From contig JAPUEH010000016.1 in NCBI GenBank assembly GCA_027492635.1, forward strand, positions 10,965-57,802: a stretch of 46,838 bases of DNA, written 5' to 3'. The notes beneath the pieces are model-generated. The model was given only the letters and a program-made list of their open reading frames with translations, did no database searches and was not told the origin of the DNA. Numbering within the stretch: the stretch's first letter is position 1; each line of letters starts with the position of its first letter. The DNA comes from Candidatus Saccharimonadota bacterium (GTDB taxonomy: Bacteria > Patescibacteriota > Saccharimonadia > Saccharimonadales > Saccharimonadaceae). The translations under genes and the position numbers were made by a program. Below are positions 1 through 7,916 of this stretch, in pieces.

Positions 1-290
1 AACAAACCTATCAATCCCGCTTTGGCCGCGCCGAGTGGTTGCAGCCCTACACGCAGGTTGAGCTGCCCGAACTTCATAGTCAAGGGGTGCAGCGACCGCT
101 CATCATCGCGCCAGCTTTTACCACCGACTGCCTCGAGACTATCCACGAGCTCGGCATCGAGGGCGCAGAGCTGTATGCAGAGGGTGGTGGCGAAGAGAAA
201 AACCTCATGACGCTCAAATGCCTCAACGACGACCCGGCGTTTCTCGACTATTTGGCCCAAAAAGTGAGCGCACATGCCGGCGGCTGGTAA
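1..290 (+). CDS. hemH: Ferrochelatase, C-terminal part (5' end outside window)
   Basis: The open frame enters from the left edge (codons from base 3) and stops with TAA at 288-290. The visible 95 residues contain the ferrochelatase C-terminal signatures: YQSRFGRAEW near the start, then PLIIAPAFTTDCLETIHELG, which matches the family pattern of a pro-rich strand followed by (S/T)DCLET. Ferrochelatase inserts ferrous iron into protoporphyrin IX, the last step of protoheme synthesis. The residues seen are the distal half of the second Rossmann-like domain, so the catalytic His is off-window. The stop overlaps the next gene by 17 bases, suggesting translational coupling to a DUF454 membrane protein. 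Heme synthesis is unusual for Saccharibacteria but is reported for some soil lineages with terminal oxidases. Confidence 0.85.
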   Translation, partial: QTYQSRFGRAEWLQPYTQVELPELHSQGVQRPLIIAPAFTTDCLETIHELGIEGAELYAEGGGEEKNLMTLKCLNDDPAFLDYLAQKVSAHAGGW

Positions 291-678
291 AAAATTTCTT
301 TACGCGGTGCTCGGACTCGTCTGTACTGGTCTTGGCATTATCGGTGTATGGGTGCCCGGGCTACCGACAACGGTCTTTATCCTCATTGCACTTTGGGCGT
401 TTTCAAACTCAAGCACGCGACTCTACCGCTGGCTCACACGCATCCCTCTTCTCAAAACAGCCGTGCGCGAAGCCCATCGTTTTCAGCGCGAAGGCACGCT
501 TTCGACACGAGTAAAACTCATCTCGCAAGGCAGCGCCTGGCTGTCTTTCGCTATTGTCACCTTATTGACACACAGTTGGATGCTTGGCATCATCCTCGCG
601 CTTGTCGCCACATCGTGCAGCGTGTTTATGTATATCACCCCTACTACCCAACCCAGTTATCAAAAAGCTCAAAAATAG
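274..678 (+). CDS. DUF454 (YbaN-like) inner membrane protein
   Basis: This is a 134-residue protein with three to four hydrophobic helices. Its N-terminal helix carries LGIIGVWVPGLPTTVFILIA, the recognisable DUF454/YbaN pattern (LGxxGxxLPxLPTTPF), followed by a WAFSNSS segment typical of the family. The start codon lies inside the end of the ferrochelatase gene, so the two are probably translated together. The biochemical role of YbaN proteins is not established; the overlap with hemH suggests, as inference only, a link to heme handling. A bidirectional terminator follows directly. Confidence 0.8.
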   Translation: MPAAGKKFLYAVLGLVCTGLGIIGVWVPGLPTTVFILIALWAFSNSSTRLYRWLTRIPLLKTAVREAHRFQREGTLSTRVKLISQGSAWLSFAIVTLLTHSWMLGIILALVATSCSVFMYITPTTQPSYQKAQK

Positions 679-685
679 CGGATCC

Positions 686-716
686 TAAAATACCCCGACG
701 CCTTCGGGGTATTTTA
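686..716. terminator. Bidirectional intrinsic terminator
   Basis: A perfect 13-bp stem (686-698 with 704-716) closes a 5-base loop. The A-rich and T-rich ends make it usable in both directions, serving the hemH-DUF454 pair on the plus strand and gap on the minus strand. Confidence 0.85.
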
Positions 717-729
717 GTATGACTACATA

Positions 730-1743
730 TTATTTAATCGACTTGCCGACGTCAGCCACCAGTTCCACCAGCCGATTGCTGTAGCCCCATTCGTTGTCAT
801 ACCATACCGCAATCTTGATAAGATTGCCACCAACAACCTTGGTTAGCAGGAGATCGACTGTGCCCGAGTGACTGTTGCCAATATAGTCGCGCGAGACGAG
901 CGGCTCTTCGCTCACCGCCAGGATTCCCTGATAATACGGCTCTTTGGCAGCATTACGAAACGCATCATTGATTTCTTCTACCGTCACATCCCGAGAAAGT
1001 AGTGCAGTCACATCGCTAATCGACACAACGGGCGTTGGGACGCGAATCGAAAGCCCATCGAACTTACCCTCAAGCTGTGGCAATGTCTTCGTGACGGCAA
1101 TCGCCGCGCCAGTGGTGGTTGGCACCATATTCTCAGCGGCGTTGCGACCTTCGCGCAAATCTTTTTTCGGCGCGTCTTGTACCACCTGGCTGGCTGTGTA
1201 GCTATGTACTGTCGTGAGGAGTGATTTCTCGACGCCAAATGACGCATCAAGTACCGCCATCACCGCCGCGAGGCTGTTGGTCGTACAGCTTGCATTGCTG
1301 ATCACTTCTGTCGAGCCTGCGATCTTGTCGTCGTTGGCACCAAGGACAATAGTATCGACGCCATCGCTCTTTGTTGGGCCGCTGATGACAACACGTTTGG
1401 CACCAGCCTGCACATGTTTACTTGCGCCCTCTTTGTCGGTAAAGAATCCTGTCGATTCTATCACAAGTTCTACGCCAAGCGCCCCCCACGGCAGCGCCGC
1501 AGGATCACGCTCTGCAAGTACCTTGATGTGCTTACCATCCACGATAATACCCGCTTCGTCGCTCGATACCTCATGGTGATATGTGCCATAGTTACTGTCA
1601 TGCTTAAGCAGATACGCCAACGTCGCTGTATCTGTCAAATCGTTAATAGCAACAATTTCTAAATCCGATCGCTCAAATGCAATTTTAAATGCATTGCGAC
1701 CAATTCGCCCAAACCCATTGATGGCGATTTTTGTCTGACTCAT
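730..1743 (-). CDS. gap: Glyceraldehyde-3-phosphate dehydrogenase, type I
   Basis: This 337-residue enzyme oxidises glyceraldehyde-3-phosphate to 1,3-bisphosphoglycerate in cytoplasmic glycolysis. The NAD-binding motif INGFGRIGR lies at residues 8-16, an acidic residue follows the second strand (IND, around 34-35) as in NAD-preferring enzymes, the catalytic cysteine is Cys153 in SNASCTTNSL, and the assisting His180 sits in TTVHSYT. The length is normal for the family. The gene stands alone between a terminator and its own promoter (TATAAT at 1797-1792 read on the minus strand), with a GA/G-rich ribosome site upstream of the start. Confidence 0.98.
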   Translation of the reverse strand: MSQTKIAINGFGRIGRNAFKIAFERSDLEIVAINDLTDTATLAYLLKHDSNYGTYHHEVSSDEAGIIVDGKHIKVLAERDPAALPWGALGVELVIESTGFFTDKEGASKHVQAGAKRVVISGPTKSDGVDTIVLGANDDKIAGSTEVISNASCTTNSLAAVMAVLDASFGVEKSLLTTVHSYTASQVVQDAPKKDLREGRNAAENMVPTTTGAAIAVTKTLPQLEGKFDGLSIRVPTPVVSISDVTALLSRDVTVEEINDAFRNAAKEPYYQGILAVSEEPLVSRDYIGNSHSGTVDLLLTKVVGGNLIKIAVWYDNEWGYSNRLVELVADVGKSIK

Positions 1744-1791
1744 ATCTGTTATGCCCCCTCATTTGTCATAAGCATTAGTTCTTTGCTACCA

Positions 1792-1820
1792 ATTATAGTC
1801 CCGCACCCCCTATAACGCAA
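1792..1820 (-). promoter_or_regulatory. Promoter of gap
   Basis: Read on the minus strand, TTGCGT (1820-1815) and TATAAT (1797-1792) are separated by exactly 17 bases, a good sigma-70-type promoter. The 5' leader is about 45 nt. Confidence 0.7.
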
Positions 1821-1868
1821 CTACAAAACACTCCAAGGTTGGCTATTTCCCTCACGAGAAAACAGGAG

Positions 1869-1874
1869 TATAAT
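1869..1874 (+). promoter_or_regulatory. -10 box of the carbonic anhydrase-like gene
   Basis: A perfect TATAAT lies 41 bases before the ATG, followed by a purine-rich AAGGAAG ribosome site. No convincing -35 box is visible at the standard distance. Confidence 0.55.
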
Positions 1875-1914
1875 CGCAAGCTGGAGAAGAAAAAAGGAAG
1901 TAATTAGAATCATA

Positions 1915-2967
1915 ATGAGTAACCAAGAAATCCCTATGCACAACCCAGAAACAGAAGATACCCCAGCAACCGTCACACGTATCGCACCAGACGGCCTCGG
2001 CTTTGGCGAGGGCGGCATCAGTGTCAAATCACAGATAGAGCAAGGTATCCTCACATCCGAAACGCCCGGACACATCCACGAGATACTCACCAATGACCCG
2101 GAGGCATTTAAACACGTCGAAGTAGATGACGATGGCTGTGGCGACGGTCGCCCATGGACAAAGATCATCCAAAAATACACAGACGAAAATGGTGAGAAAA
2201 AAATTCGTCTGTTTGGTAACTCCAAACTACGTGCGAAAGTATTTGGTGGCGGCATGGTGACAGCTGCAAGTATGTGGCGTACAATTCACGGCACCCCAGA
2301 CGAGACACAGACTGTCGGGCAAGATCGCCACCTAATGGCCGATGCGCTTGCAGAACGTGGTTTTAGTCATGGTGCGCATAGTGATGATCATGCCGAAGGA
2401 GCAAACTGCGGCTGCGGCGCTATTGATAAATACCCCGTCATCACCGCCAATGCCGTCAAGTATCGTCAAGCAATTACCGATACACTCAAAGTAGTGTACG
2501 GCGAGGAATTCGCTGACAACGAAGCCGAGATAGAACAAGCATTTGGCGTCTATGACGCACTCGCTACTCGGGGGGGGTACTTTGCTGACGCCAGCGGCAA
2601 AGAATCAATGGACCAAATCCTTGAGTCGGGTGCAGTCGTCAAGGAGCTCGCGGGCCATCATATCGAAGAAACGATCGTAATAAACGATGTCGAAGGTACC
2701 ACACTCGATCAGCAATACTTCACCGAAAATGTCAAAAACGCCCATACTACAGACAAGCCGCGCATTGTTCAGGCTTTTTGCGTCGATACATGGCGCGGGC
2801 AGCAGATTGCGGAAATTGTCGCAGAAATAACCAAAGAGGAAAATCCAACCGTCGACACTGAACATGTTCGTAAGCTCGCCTACGCCGACTTTCTTATTCG
2901 AACACTCGCTGTTGCAAGCACGCTCACAGCGGGTGATTTGCCAGTCTATCGACGGCAGGTAGCATAA
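1915..2967 (+). CDS. Putative cadmium-type (CDCA-like) carbonic anhydrase
   Basis: This is a soluble 350-residue protein with no signal peptide. Two blocks stand out: DDDGCGDGRP (residues 71-80; Cys75, Asp77, Arg79) and GAHSDDHAEGANCGCG (153-168; His155, Cys165). A Cys...His...Cys set with His and Cys ten residues apart is the metal-ligand layout of the diatom cadmium carbonic anhydrase CDCA, and C-x-D-x-R echoes the Cys and Asp-Arg dyad of beta carbonic anhydrases. If correct, it interconverts CO2 and bicarbonate. The family assignment is from remembered motif layout, so it is moderate only. The gene has its own TATAAT box (1869-1874) and an AAGGAAG ribosome site, and stands alone between gap and the SpoT gene. 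Confidence 0.55.
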   Translation: MSNQEIPMHNPETEDTPATVTRIAPDGLGFGEGGISVKSQIEQGILTSETPGHIHEILTNDPEAFKHVEVDDDGCGDGRPWTKIIQKYTDENGEKKIRLFGNSKLRAKVFGGGMVTAASMWRTIHGTPDETQTVGQDRHLMADALAERGFSHGAHSDDHAEGANCGCGAIDKYPVITANAVKYRQAITDTLKVVYGEEFADNEAEIEQAFGVYDALATRGGYFADASGKESMDQILESGAVVKELAGHHIEETIVINDVEGTTLDQQYFTENVKNAHTTDKPRIVQAFCVDTWRGQQIAEIVAEITKEENPTVDTEHVRKLAYADFLIRTLAVASTLTAGDLPVYRRQVA

Positions 2968-3020
2968 GCACTTCCTAAAACCGAGACACATAACCAATAT
3001 CATAAGCGGGCTATTCTTGC

Positions 3021-3026
3021 TATACT
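3021..3026 (+). promoter_or_regulatory. -10 box immediately upstream of the SpoT start
   Basis: TATACT ends 9 bases before the ATG at 3036, so the predicted transcript begins only 2-3 bases before the start codon and there is no ribosome-binding site. This indicates leaderless translation. Confidence 0.6.
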
Positions 3027-3035
3027 TTAGCTAGT

Positions 3036-4571
3036 ATGAAAAAACGCGACATCCTCGACTTTGTCCAAAACCTCTACACCGAGGAGCAGGTGTTCGAGCT
3101 GGAACACGCTATCGACTACGCGACCGCCAAACACAAGGGCCAAAAGCGCAAAAGCGGCGAATCCTATATCATCCACCCGCTCGCCGTTGCGTTCAACCTC
3201 ATCGAGTGGGGCATGGATATCGACACCGTGCTCGCCGGAGTGCTGCATGATACGGTCGAAGATACCGACGCTTCGCTCGAAGAAATTGAGAACCTGTTTG
3301 GGCGCGACGTTGCCTTCCTCGTCGACGGTGTCACAAAAGTCAGCCAAGCTCGCGCCGGCATGCGAGACCTCGATAGCTACTTGCCGCAAACCAAAGATAA
3401 TCTCTCCAAGCTCCTCATAGCCGTTGGTCAAGATGTACGCGTCATCATTATCAAACTCGCCGATCGCCTTCACAACATGTCAACATTGCAACATATGCCA
3501 ATCGACAAACAACAAAAAATCTCACGCGAAACACTCGAAGTCTTCGCGCCAATGGCAGACCGCCTCGGTATGGGCCGCGTGCGGATGCAAATGGAAGAAA
3601 TGGCATTTAGCTATCTTGACCCTACCGAGTTTAAACGCTTACAGGCGCTCATGCGCAAACGTCTTGGGCGAAGCACGCGTAAACTCGGCATCGTACGCAC
3701 AGAAGTCGAGCGTGAACTTGCCAAACATGGTTTTGACTTTGAGATTAACGGCCGTGTCAAAAGCATCTATAGCCTTCACAAAAAACTCGTCAAAGTTGGC
3801 GGAAACATTGATGATATTTACGATTTGATGGCGCTGCGAGTCATTGTCGCAACCAAAGAAGATTGCTACCGCGCGCTCGGAATCCTCCATGCTATGTACC
3901 AACCAATGATCGCCCGTATCAAAGATTACATCGCTGTACCAAAGCCAAACGGCTACCAGAGTCTTCATACTACCGTCATCACGCCAAACAAACAAATTGT
4001 CGAGTTTCAAATCCGCACCCACGAAATGCACGACTACGCCGAGAGCGGACTCGCCGCCAGCTTTCACTATCATGAGCAAAAAAGTACCAAAAACTACACC
4101 AAGAAAAAACGCGGCAACGGCGGTTTACCCGCAGAGTTACAGTGGATCACTCAGCTCCAAGACGTCGCCACACGCCTGCGTGACGGTGAAGAAATCAGCG
4201 AGGATCAGCTTACGATTGACCTATTTGGCAATCGCATTTTTGTCTATTCGCCAAAAGGTGATATCTACAACTTACCCGAAGGTGCATTTCCGCTTGATTT
4301 TGCCTACCTTGTCCATAGCGATATTGGCAAACACGCCAATGGCTTTCGGGTAAACGGCAATATCCATGCGTTTGACAAACCGCTCAGCAACGGCGATGTC
4401 GTCGAAGTGATCACTCGCAAGCTTGCCCAGCCCAAAAAAGCCTGGCTCGACCTCGTCAAGACATCGCATGCCAAAAGCAAGCTCCGTATGCAGCTCAAAC
4501 AACTTGGTATCGTCGAAGGTATTTCACACGCTGCAGCGATTATCCGAGATAAAGCCTCGCGCAAGAAGTAG
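3036..4571 (+). CDS. RelA/SpoT family (p)ppGpp synthetase/hydrolase lacking ACT domain
   Basis: This 511-residue bifunctional alarmone enzyme has an HD hydrolase domain with intact metal ligands (His47, His-Asp 71-72, Asp143), then a synthetase domain with RVKSIYSLHKK (240-250), YDLMALRV (262-269) and EFQIRT (323-328), then a TGS domain (about 398-460). The chain ends after about 50 further residues, so the helical, zinc-finger and ACT regulatory domains of classical ~730-residue RelA/SpoT are absent. With both sites apparently intact it should make and degrade (p)ppGpp in the cytoplasm. The -10 box at 3021-3026 predicts a leaderless mRNA. Confidence 0.95.
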   Translation: MKKRDILDFVQNLYTEEQVFELEHAIDYATAKHKGQKRKSGESYIIHPLAVAFNLIEWGMDIDTVLAGVLHDTVEDTDASLEEIENLFGRDVAFLVDGVTKVSQARAGMRDLDSYLPQTKDNLSKLLIAVGQDVRVIIIKLADRLHNMSTLQHMPIDKQQKISRETLEVFAPMADRLGMGRVRMQMEEMAFSYLDPTEFKRLQALMRKRLGRSTRKLGIVRTEVERELAKHGFDFEINGRVKSIYSLHKKLVKVGGNIDDIYDLMALRVIVATKEDCYRALGILHAMYQPMIARIKDYIAVPKPNGYQSLHTTVITPNKQIVEFQIRTHEMHDYAESGLAASFHYHEQKSTKNYTKKKRGNGGLPAELQWITQLQDVATRLRDGEEISEDQLTIDLFGNRIFVYSPKGDIYNLPEGAFPLDFAYLVHSDIGKHANGFRVNGNIHAFDKPLSNGDVVEVITRKLAQPKKAWLDLVKTSHAKSKLRMQLKQLGIVEGISHAAAIIRDKASRKK

Positions 4572-4584
4572 CTACTAAAATCAC

Positions 4585-4995
4585 CTACAAGTAGAAATCC
4601 AAGGCAGTCCGCACCAGCACCTGAAACGGCGGCTCAAATCCTCGTAACGTCTCCTTGTCGACCCAGTCAAAGCTTTCATGCTCGCTGCTCAGTCGTATCA
4701 TTGGACGCGACGTCTCAAGTTTGAGCATGTAAAGGACCCGCGTCATCATACCTTCTCCAGGCTCATATTCAGCGTCAAACCCGATGTGAATCGCATCTTC
4801 GGTATTTAGTACGAGCCCCGTCTCTTCAAGCACTTCACGATCAAGCGCCTCCAAATCCGACTCACCTACGTCCGCCTTGCCGCCAGGCAAATCAAGTGCG
4901 CCCGGCTGATTCTCAAGATTGAACGATCGGCGCATGACCAAAAATTCACCATCGCCACTATGAATCAGCACTTTAATTGAGCGGACGTCTTGCAT
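4585..4995 (-). CDS. Nudix hydrolase
   Basis: This 136-residue protein carries a complete Nudix box starting at GGKADVGE, running through REVLEETGL (the GX5EX7REUXEEXGU pattern). Nudix enzymes cleave nucleoside diphosphate derivatives; the substrate cannot be predicted here, but the length and single domain suit a MutT-like or housecleaning enzyme. It begins only 2 bases after the ppa stop codon, so the two genes form an operon, which would couple a pyrophosphate- or phosphate-releasing enzyme with pyrophosphatase. It is convergent with the SpoT gene, 13 bases away, with no clear terminator between them. Confidence 0.9.
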   Translation of the reverse strand: MQDVRSIKVLIHSGDGEFLVMRRSFNLENQPGALDLPGGKADVGESDLEALDREVLEETGLVLNTEDAIHIGFDAEYEPGEGMMTRVLYMLKLETSRPMIRLSSEHESFDWVDKETLRGFEPPFQVLVRTALDFYL

Positions 4996-4997
4996 TG

Positions 4998-5528
4998 CTA
5001 GCGATTATTCCAGCGCTCGATAGATTCGTGAATAATTGCCTTTGCTTCAGCGATATCGCCCCAGCTTTCTACGTTGGTCGTGCCTGGCTTTTTGAGATCT
5101 TTGTAGTGATTAAAATGGAATTCAATTTGCTTGAGGAGTCGTTCTGGCAGATCAGCTAACGTCTGCACAGCATTGCCCGTGTTGCGGTCGTCCGCTGGTA
5201 CAACAACCACCTTGTCATCCACTTCGCCGTCATCGACAAATCGCATCACGCCAATCACGCGTGCTTCGAGAAAAATACCTGTCGGCAATGGCTCATCCGT
5301 GACAATCAGCGCGTCAAGTTCATCGCCGTCCTCATCAAGCGTCTGTGGGATGAAGCCGTAATTTGTTGGTTTTGCAAATACAGCAGGCTCCACACGATCA
5401 AGCTGCATCACTGCAAGTTCGCGGTTCCATTCAATTTTGTGGCTACTACCTTGCGGGATCTCTACTACAACATTAACAATACCACCGTCTACGTCGCCAG
5501 GTGTGAGAACTTGATTAAAATCTGCCAT
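4998..5528 (-). CDS. ppa: Inorganic pyrophosphatase (family I)
   Basis: This 176-residue cytoplasmic enzyme hydrolyses pyrophosphate to phosphate, pulling biosynthetic reactions forward. It contains the family I signature DGDELDA (residues 67-73) with its metal-binding aspartates, and KPTNYGFIPQT (53-63) typical of the family. The length is normal for bacterial Ppa. An AAGGAG ribosome site precedes the ATG, and a TATACT box lies about 40 bases upstream on the minus strand. It is divergent from the GDPD gene. Confidence 0.97.
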   Translation of the reverse strand: MADFNQVLTPGDVDGGIVNVVVEIPQGSSHKIEWNRELAVMQLDRVEPAVFAKPTNYGFIPQTLDEDGDELDALIVTDEPLPTGIFLEARVIGVMRFVDDGEVDDKVVVVPADDRNTGNAVQTLADLPERLLKQIEFHFNHYKDLKKPGTTNVESWGDIAEAKAIIHESIERWNNR

Positions 5529-5588
5529 TTTCTACTCCTTAGTGTGTCAATTATCTCTACCTACAAGTATATCATCTACCCATAGTGG

Positions 5589-5594
5589 TATACT
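5589..5594 (+). promoter_or_regulatory. -10 box predicting a leaderless GDPD mRNA
   Basis: TATACT ends 10 bases before the ATG at 5605, so the transcript should start 3-4 bases before the start codon with no room for a ribosome site. Confidence 0.55.
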
Positions 5595-5604
5595 AATAGT
5601 AACT

Positions 5605-6291
5605 ATGCTTGTATGGGGACACCGTGGCGCCAAAGGTACACACACCGCCAACACAATCGAGGCAATGCACGACGCTCTGCGTCAAGGTGCAGACGGCTTG
5701 GAGTTTGACGTGCGGCTCACGCGTGACAAGATCCCTGTCGTGATTCACGACAATACGCTTTTACTCACGAGGGGCATCAACCGCAGCGTCAGCAACCTAA
5801 CACTGAGCGAGCTCCAAAAGATTAGTAAAGAAACACCCGTGCCCACATTACAGGAAGTGCTTGACGTCTTTTGGCACAAAACATATCTCAATATTGAGCT
5901 TAAATCTGTCGGCAGCGGTGAATCGGTTGCTATACTGCTCGGCAATCACTATATTAAATCGTCAAAAGATTGGCAAAACTGCCTCATCTCATCTTTCAAA
6001 ATTAAGGAGCTACGCCGTGCACGCCAAGCCGCGCCGCATGCAAGACTCGCATTATTACACAACCGTACACCTTTTACATTCATCCTCTACCAACGTTCAC
6101 TCAAGTTTGCTGGACTCGGATTTCATAGGCTCTACGCTAGCGCACTAGCCCTTGCTATAGCACGCAGGCTGGGCATCTTTACCTATGCCTATACTGTCAA
6201 TAAGCCGGGTGGCGCTCGGCTACTTGTCGACAAAAAAATCGACGCAGTAGTCACTGACTATCCGCGTCGAATTCTCGATACCCTCAAGTAG
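5605..6291 (+). CDS. Glycerophosphodiester phosphodiesterase family protein
   Basis: The protein has 228 residues from the ATG at 5605. The GDPD barrel starts at once with WGHRGAKG (catalytic His7-Arg8), followed by GLEFDVRLTRDKIPVVIHDN (31-50), holding the metal ligands Glu33 and Asp35 and the catalytic His48. The C-terminal DAVVTDYP strand is also typical. Such enzymes hydrolyse glycerophosphodiesters to glycerol-3-phosphate and an alcohol. The frame is open to 5542 upstream, but those residues are not family-like and the TATACT at 5589-5594 lies between, so 5605 is preferred, giving a leaderless mRNA. There is no signal peptide, so it is probably cytoplasmic. Confidence 0.92.
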   Translation: MLVWGHRGAKGTHTANTIEAMHDALRQGADGLEFDVRLTRDKIPVVIHDNTLLLTRGINRSVSNLTLSELQKISKETPVPTLQEVLDVFWHKTYLNIELKSVGSGESVAILLGNHYIKSSKDWQNCLISSFKIKELRRARQAAPHARLALLHNRTPFTFILYQRSLKFAGLGFHRLYASALALAIARRLGIFTYAYTVNKPGGARLLVDKKIDAVVTDYPRRILDTLK

Positions 6292-6307
6292 CTTGGAGGA
6301 GCTCGGC

Positions 6308-7243
6308 TTATTTTCTCGCAAGCTCTTCCAGATATTCCCGAATTGAAAGTGCTGCTGTTGCACCTTCACCTACAGCACTCGCAATCTGCATTGTCGCACC
6401 ACTCCGCACATCACCACTCGCAAATACACCAGGCATAGTCGTTCGTAGCTTACTGTCGGTTTTTACGAGGCCTACTTCGTCGAGCTCAACACCGCTACCT
6501 TCTAAAAACGCAGTATTTGGTTTGAGCCCGATAAACACAAATACGCCGTCGGTCTCATAGCTAACCTTTTCGCTATTTTGCATTGCATCGACACGCACTA
6601 CCTTATTGTCTTCGGTGACAATTTCATCTGGCGCGACACCAAGATGCACCGTAATCTTACCTTCATCAACAAACTTTTGCAGTTCGTGCTGCAATACTTC
6701 GCTGGCTTTGATCGTGCTCCGCACCAGCAAGTCTATATGAGTAGTAAATCGTGTTAAAAAGATAGCCTCTTGAACAGCAGAGTTGCCACCGCCAACCACG
6801 ACAAGACGCTTCTCACGATAGAACGCGCCGTCACATGTCGCACAGTAGTGTACGCCGCGACCATAATATTCTGCCTCGCCAGGTATTCCTAGCTTTTTGT
6901 AATCACTTCCTGTCGCAACAAGTACGGATTTGGCGCGAACTGGCTCACCGTCAACGATCAATTCTATCTCATTACCATCTCGACGAATCGCCGAGATATC
7001 GCCAAAGTCAATAGTAGCGCCAAACCGCTCAGCCTGAGCTTGTAGCTGGCTGGCAAGTTGCATACCAGAAATACCTTCGGCAAATCCAGGATAGTTATCG
7101 ACAAGATCGGTAATCGCCGCAAGACCACCGATCGTCGCTTTTTCGTATAGTGTCGTGTTGATATCTTCGCGGGTTGTATATACTGCTGCTGCAAGTGCGC
7201 TCGGACCAGCGCCAACCATCACAACGTCTTTTATAGTACTCAT
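6308..7243 (-). CDS. trxB: Thioredoxin-disulfide reductase
   Basis: This is a 311-residue flavoenzyme from the ATG at 7243. The FAD motif GAGPSA is at 11-16, the NADPH motif GGGNSA at 151-156 and the redox-active CATC at 134-137; the chain ends with the second FAD motif GVFASGDVR. It moves electrons from NADPH to thioredoxin. The frame is open 8 codons further upstream, but that would run into the preceding FKBP gene, whereas the chosen start leaves a 4-base gap and begins with a normal Rossmann strand. It is co-transcribed with the FKBP isomerase. No thioredoxin gene lies in the window. Confidence 0.95.
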   Translation of the reverse strand: MSTIKDVVMVGAGPSALAAAVYTTREDINTTLYEKATIGGLAAITDLVDNYPGFAEGISGMQLASQLQAQAERFGATIDFGDISAIRRDGNEIELIVDGEPVRAKSVLVATGSDYKKLGIPGEAEYYGRGVHYCATCDGAFYREKRLVVVGGGNSAVQEAIFLTRFTTHIDLLVRSTIKASEVLQHELQKFVDEGKITVHLGVAPDEIVTEDNKVVRVDAMQNSEKVSYETDGVFVFIGLKPNTAFLEGSGVELDEVGLVKTDSKLRTTMPGVFASGDVRSGATMQIASAVGEGATAALSIREYLEELARK

Positions 7244-7247
7244 CACG

Positions 7248-7874
7248 CTATTCTGTCTTCTCTGCATCCGCAGCAGGTGGAATTGCCATCACAACAAATT
7301 TGAGAGGCGCACCTTCTTTAATATCCGCACTTGGCGCGAGCCCCTTGGCCAAATCACCAGGAATCGAGATAACACGCACACCGCCAATCTTCATCCCTTT
7401 GACACCCTGTACCCAACCTTCAATAAGTCCTGGGCCGCCTTCGATCGGCAGCTTAAGTCGATCGCCTTCTATCGAGCCATCAAATACCTTACCCTCAGAG
7501 TTCCATCCGATATAGTACGCCCTATATCGCGCATCATCACTTATCTCTTGACCATCACCTGCCTTAAGATCCTCTGTTTCAAGACTCTTCACCTTAGTGG
7601 CATCAAACGCCTCAGGCAGAGTGCCGTATTGCTTAAACTCATCATAGTATTGAGCCGAAAGCTTTTCTGCTTCTTCTTTTTGCTGCTTTTCCATCTCAGC
7701 CATTTGCTTCTGGTACTCTTTTTGAAGTTTCTCGTTCTGCTCTTGAGTCTTCTTCTGATCGGCCATACTATTATTGTTTGCCAAGATCATCACAAAAAAT
7801 GAACCTACCGTACCCACCGCCATCACTACGGCAATAACAATAATACCGATTCGTTGCTTTTTCGATGTTGCCAT
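7248..7874 (-). CDS. Membrane-anchored FKBP-type peptidyl-prolyl isomerase
   Basis: The 208-residue protein has a short basic N-terminus, one transmembrane helix (about residues 9-31), a long charged coiled coil rich in Gln, Lys and Glu (about 38-78), and a C-terminal FKBP domain recognised by VFDGS, GLIEGWVQGVKGMKIGG, ISIPGDLAKG and LKFVVMAI. The isomerase domain should face outside the membrane and assist folding of exported proteins. Some aromatic active-site positions differ from human FKBP12, so activity is not certain. It lies just upstream of trxB with a 4-base gap, suggesting a joint envelope or redox folding role. Confidence 0.9.
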   Translation of the reverse strand: MATSKKQRIGIIVIAVVMAVGTVGSFFVMILANNNSMADQKKTQEQNEKLQKEYQKQMAEMEKQQKEEAEKLSAQYYDEFKQYGTLPEAFDATKVKSLETEDLKAGDGQEISDDARYRAYYIGWNSEGKVFDGSIEGDRLKLPIEGGPGLIEGWVQGVKGMKIGGVRVISIPGDLAKGLAPSADIKEGAPLKFVVMAIPPAADAEKTE

Positions 7875-7916
7875 TGTCTCCCTCTCTTTTTACTGCTACT
7901 AATTATACCATAGACA

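Noticed and set aside
1821-2255. 144-codon antisense frame
   Set aside because: Shadow of the carbonic anhydrase-like gene; composition typical of a reverse frame and no start signals.
7155-7802. 215-codon plus-strand frame
   Set aside because: Antisense of the FKBP gene; hydrophobic repeats come from the complement of Gln/Lys coiled-coil codons.
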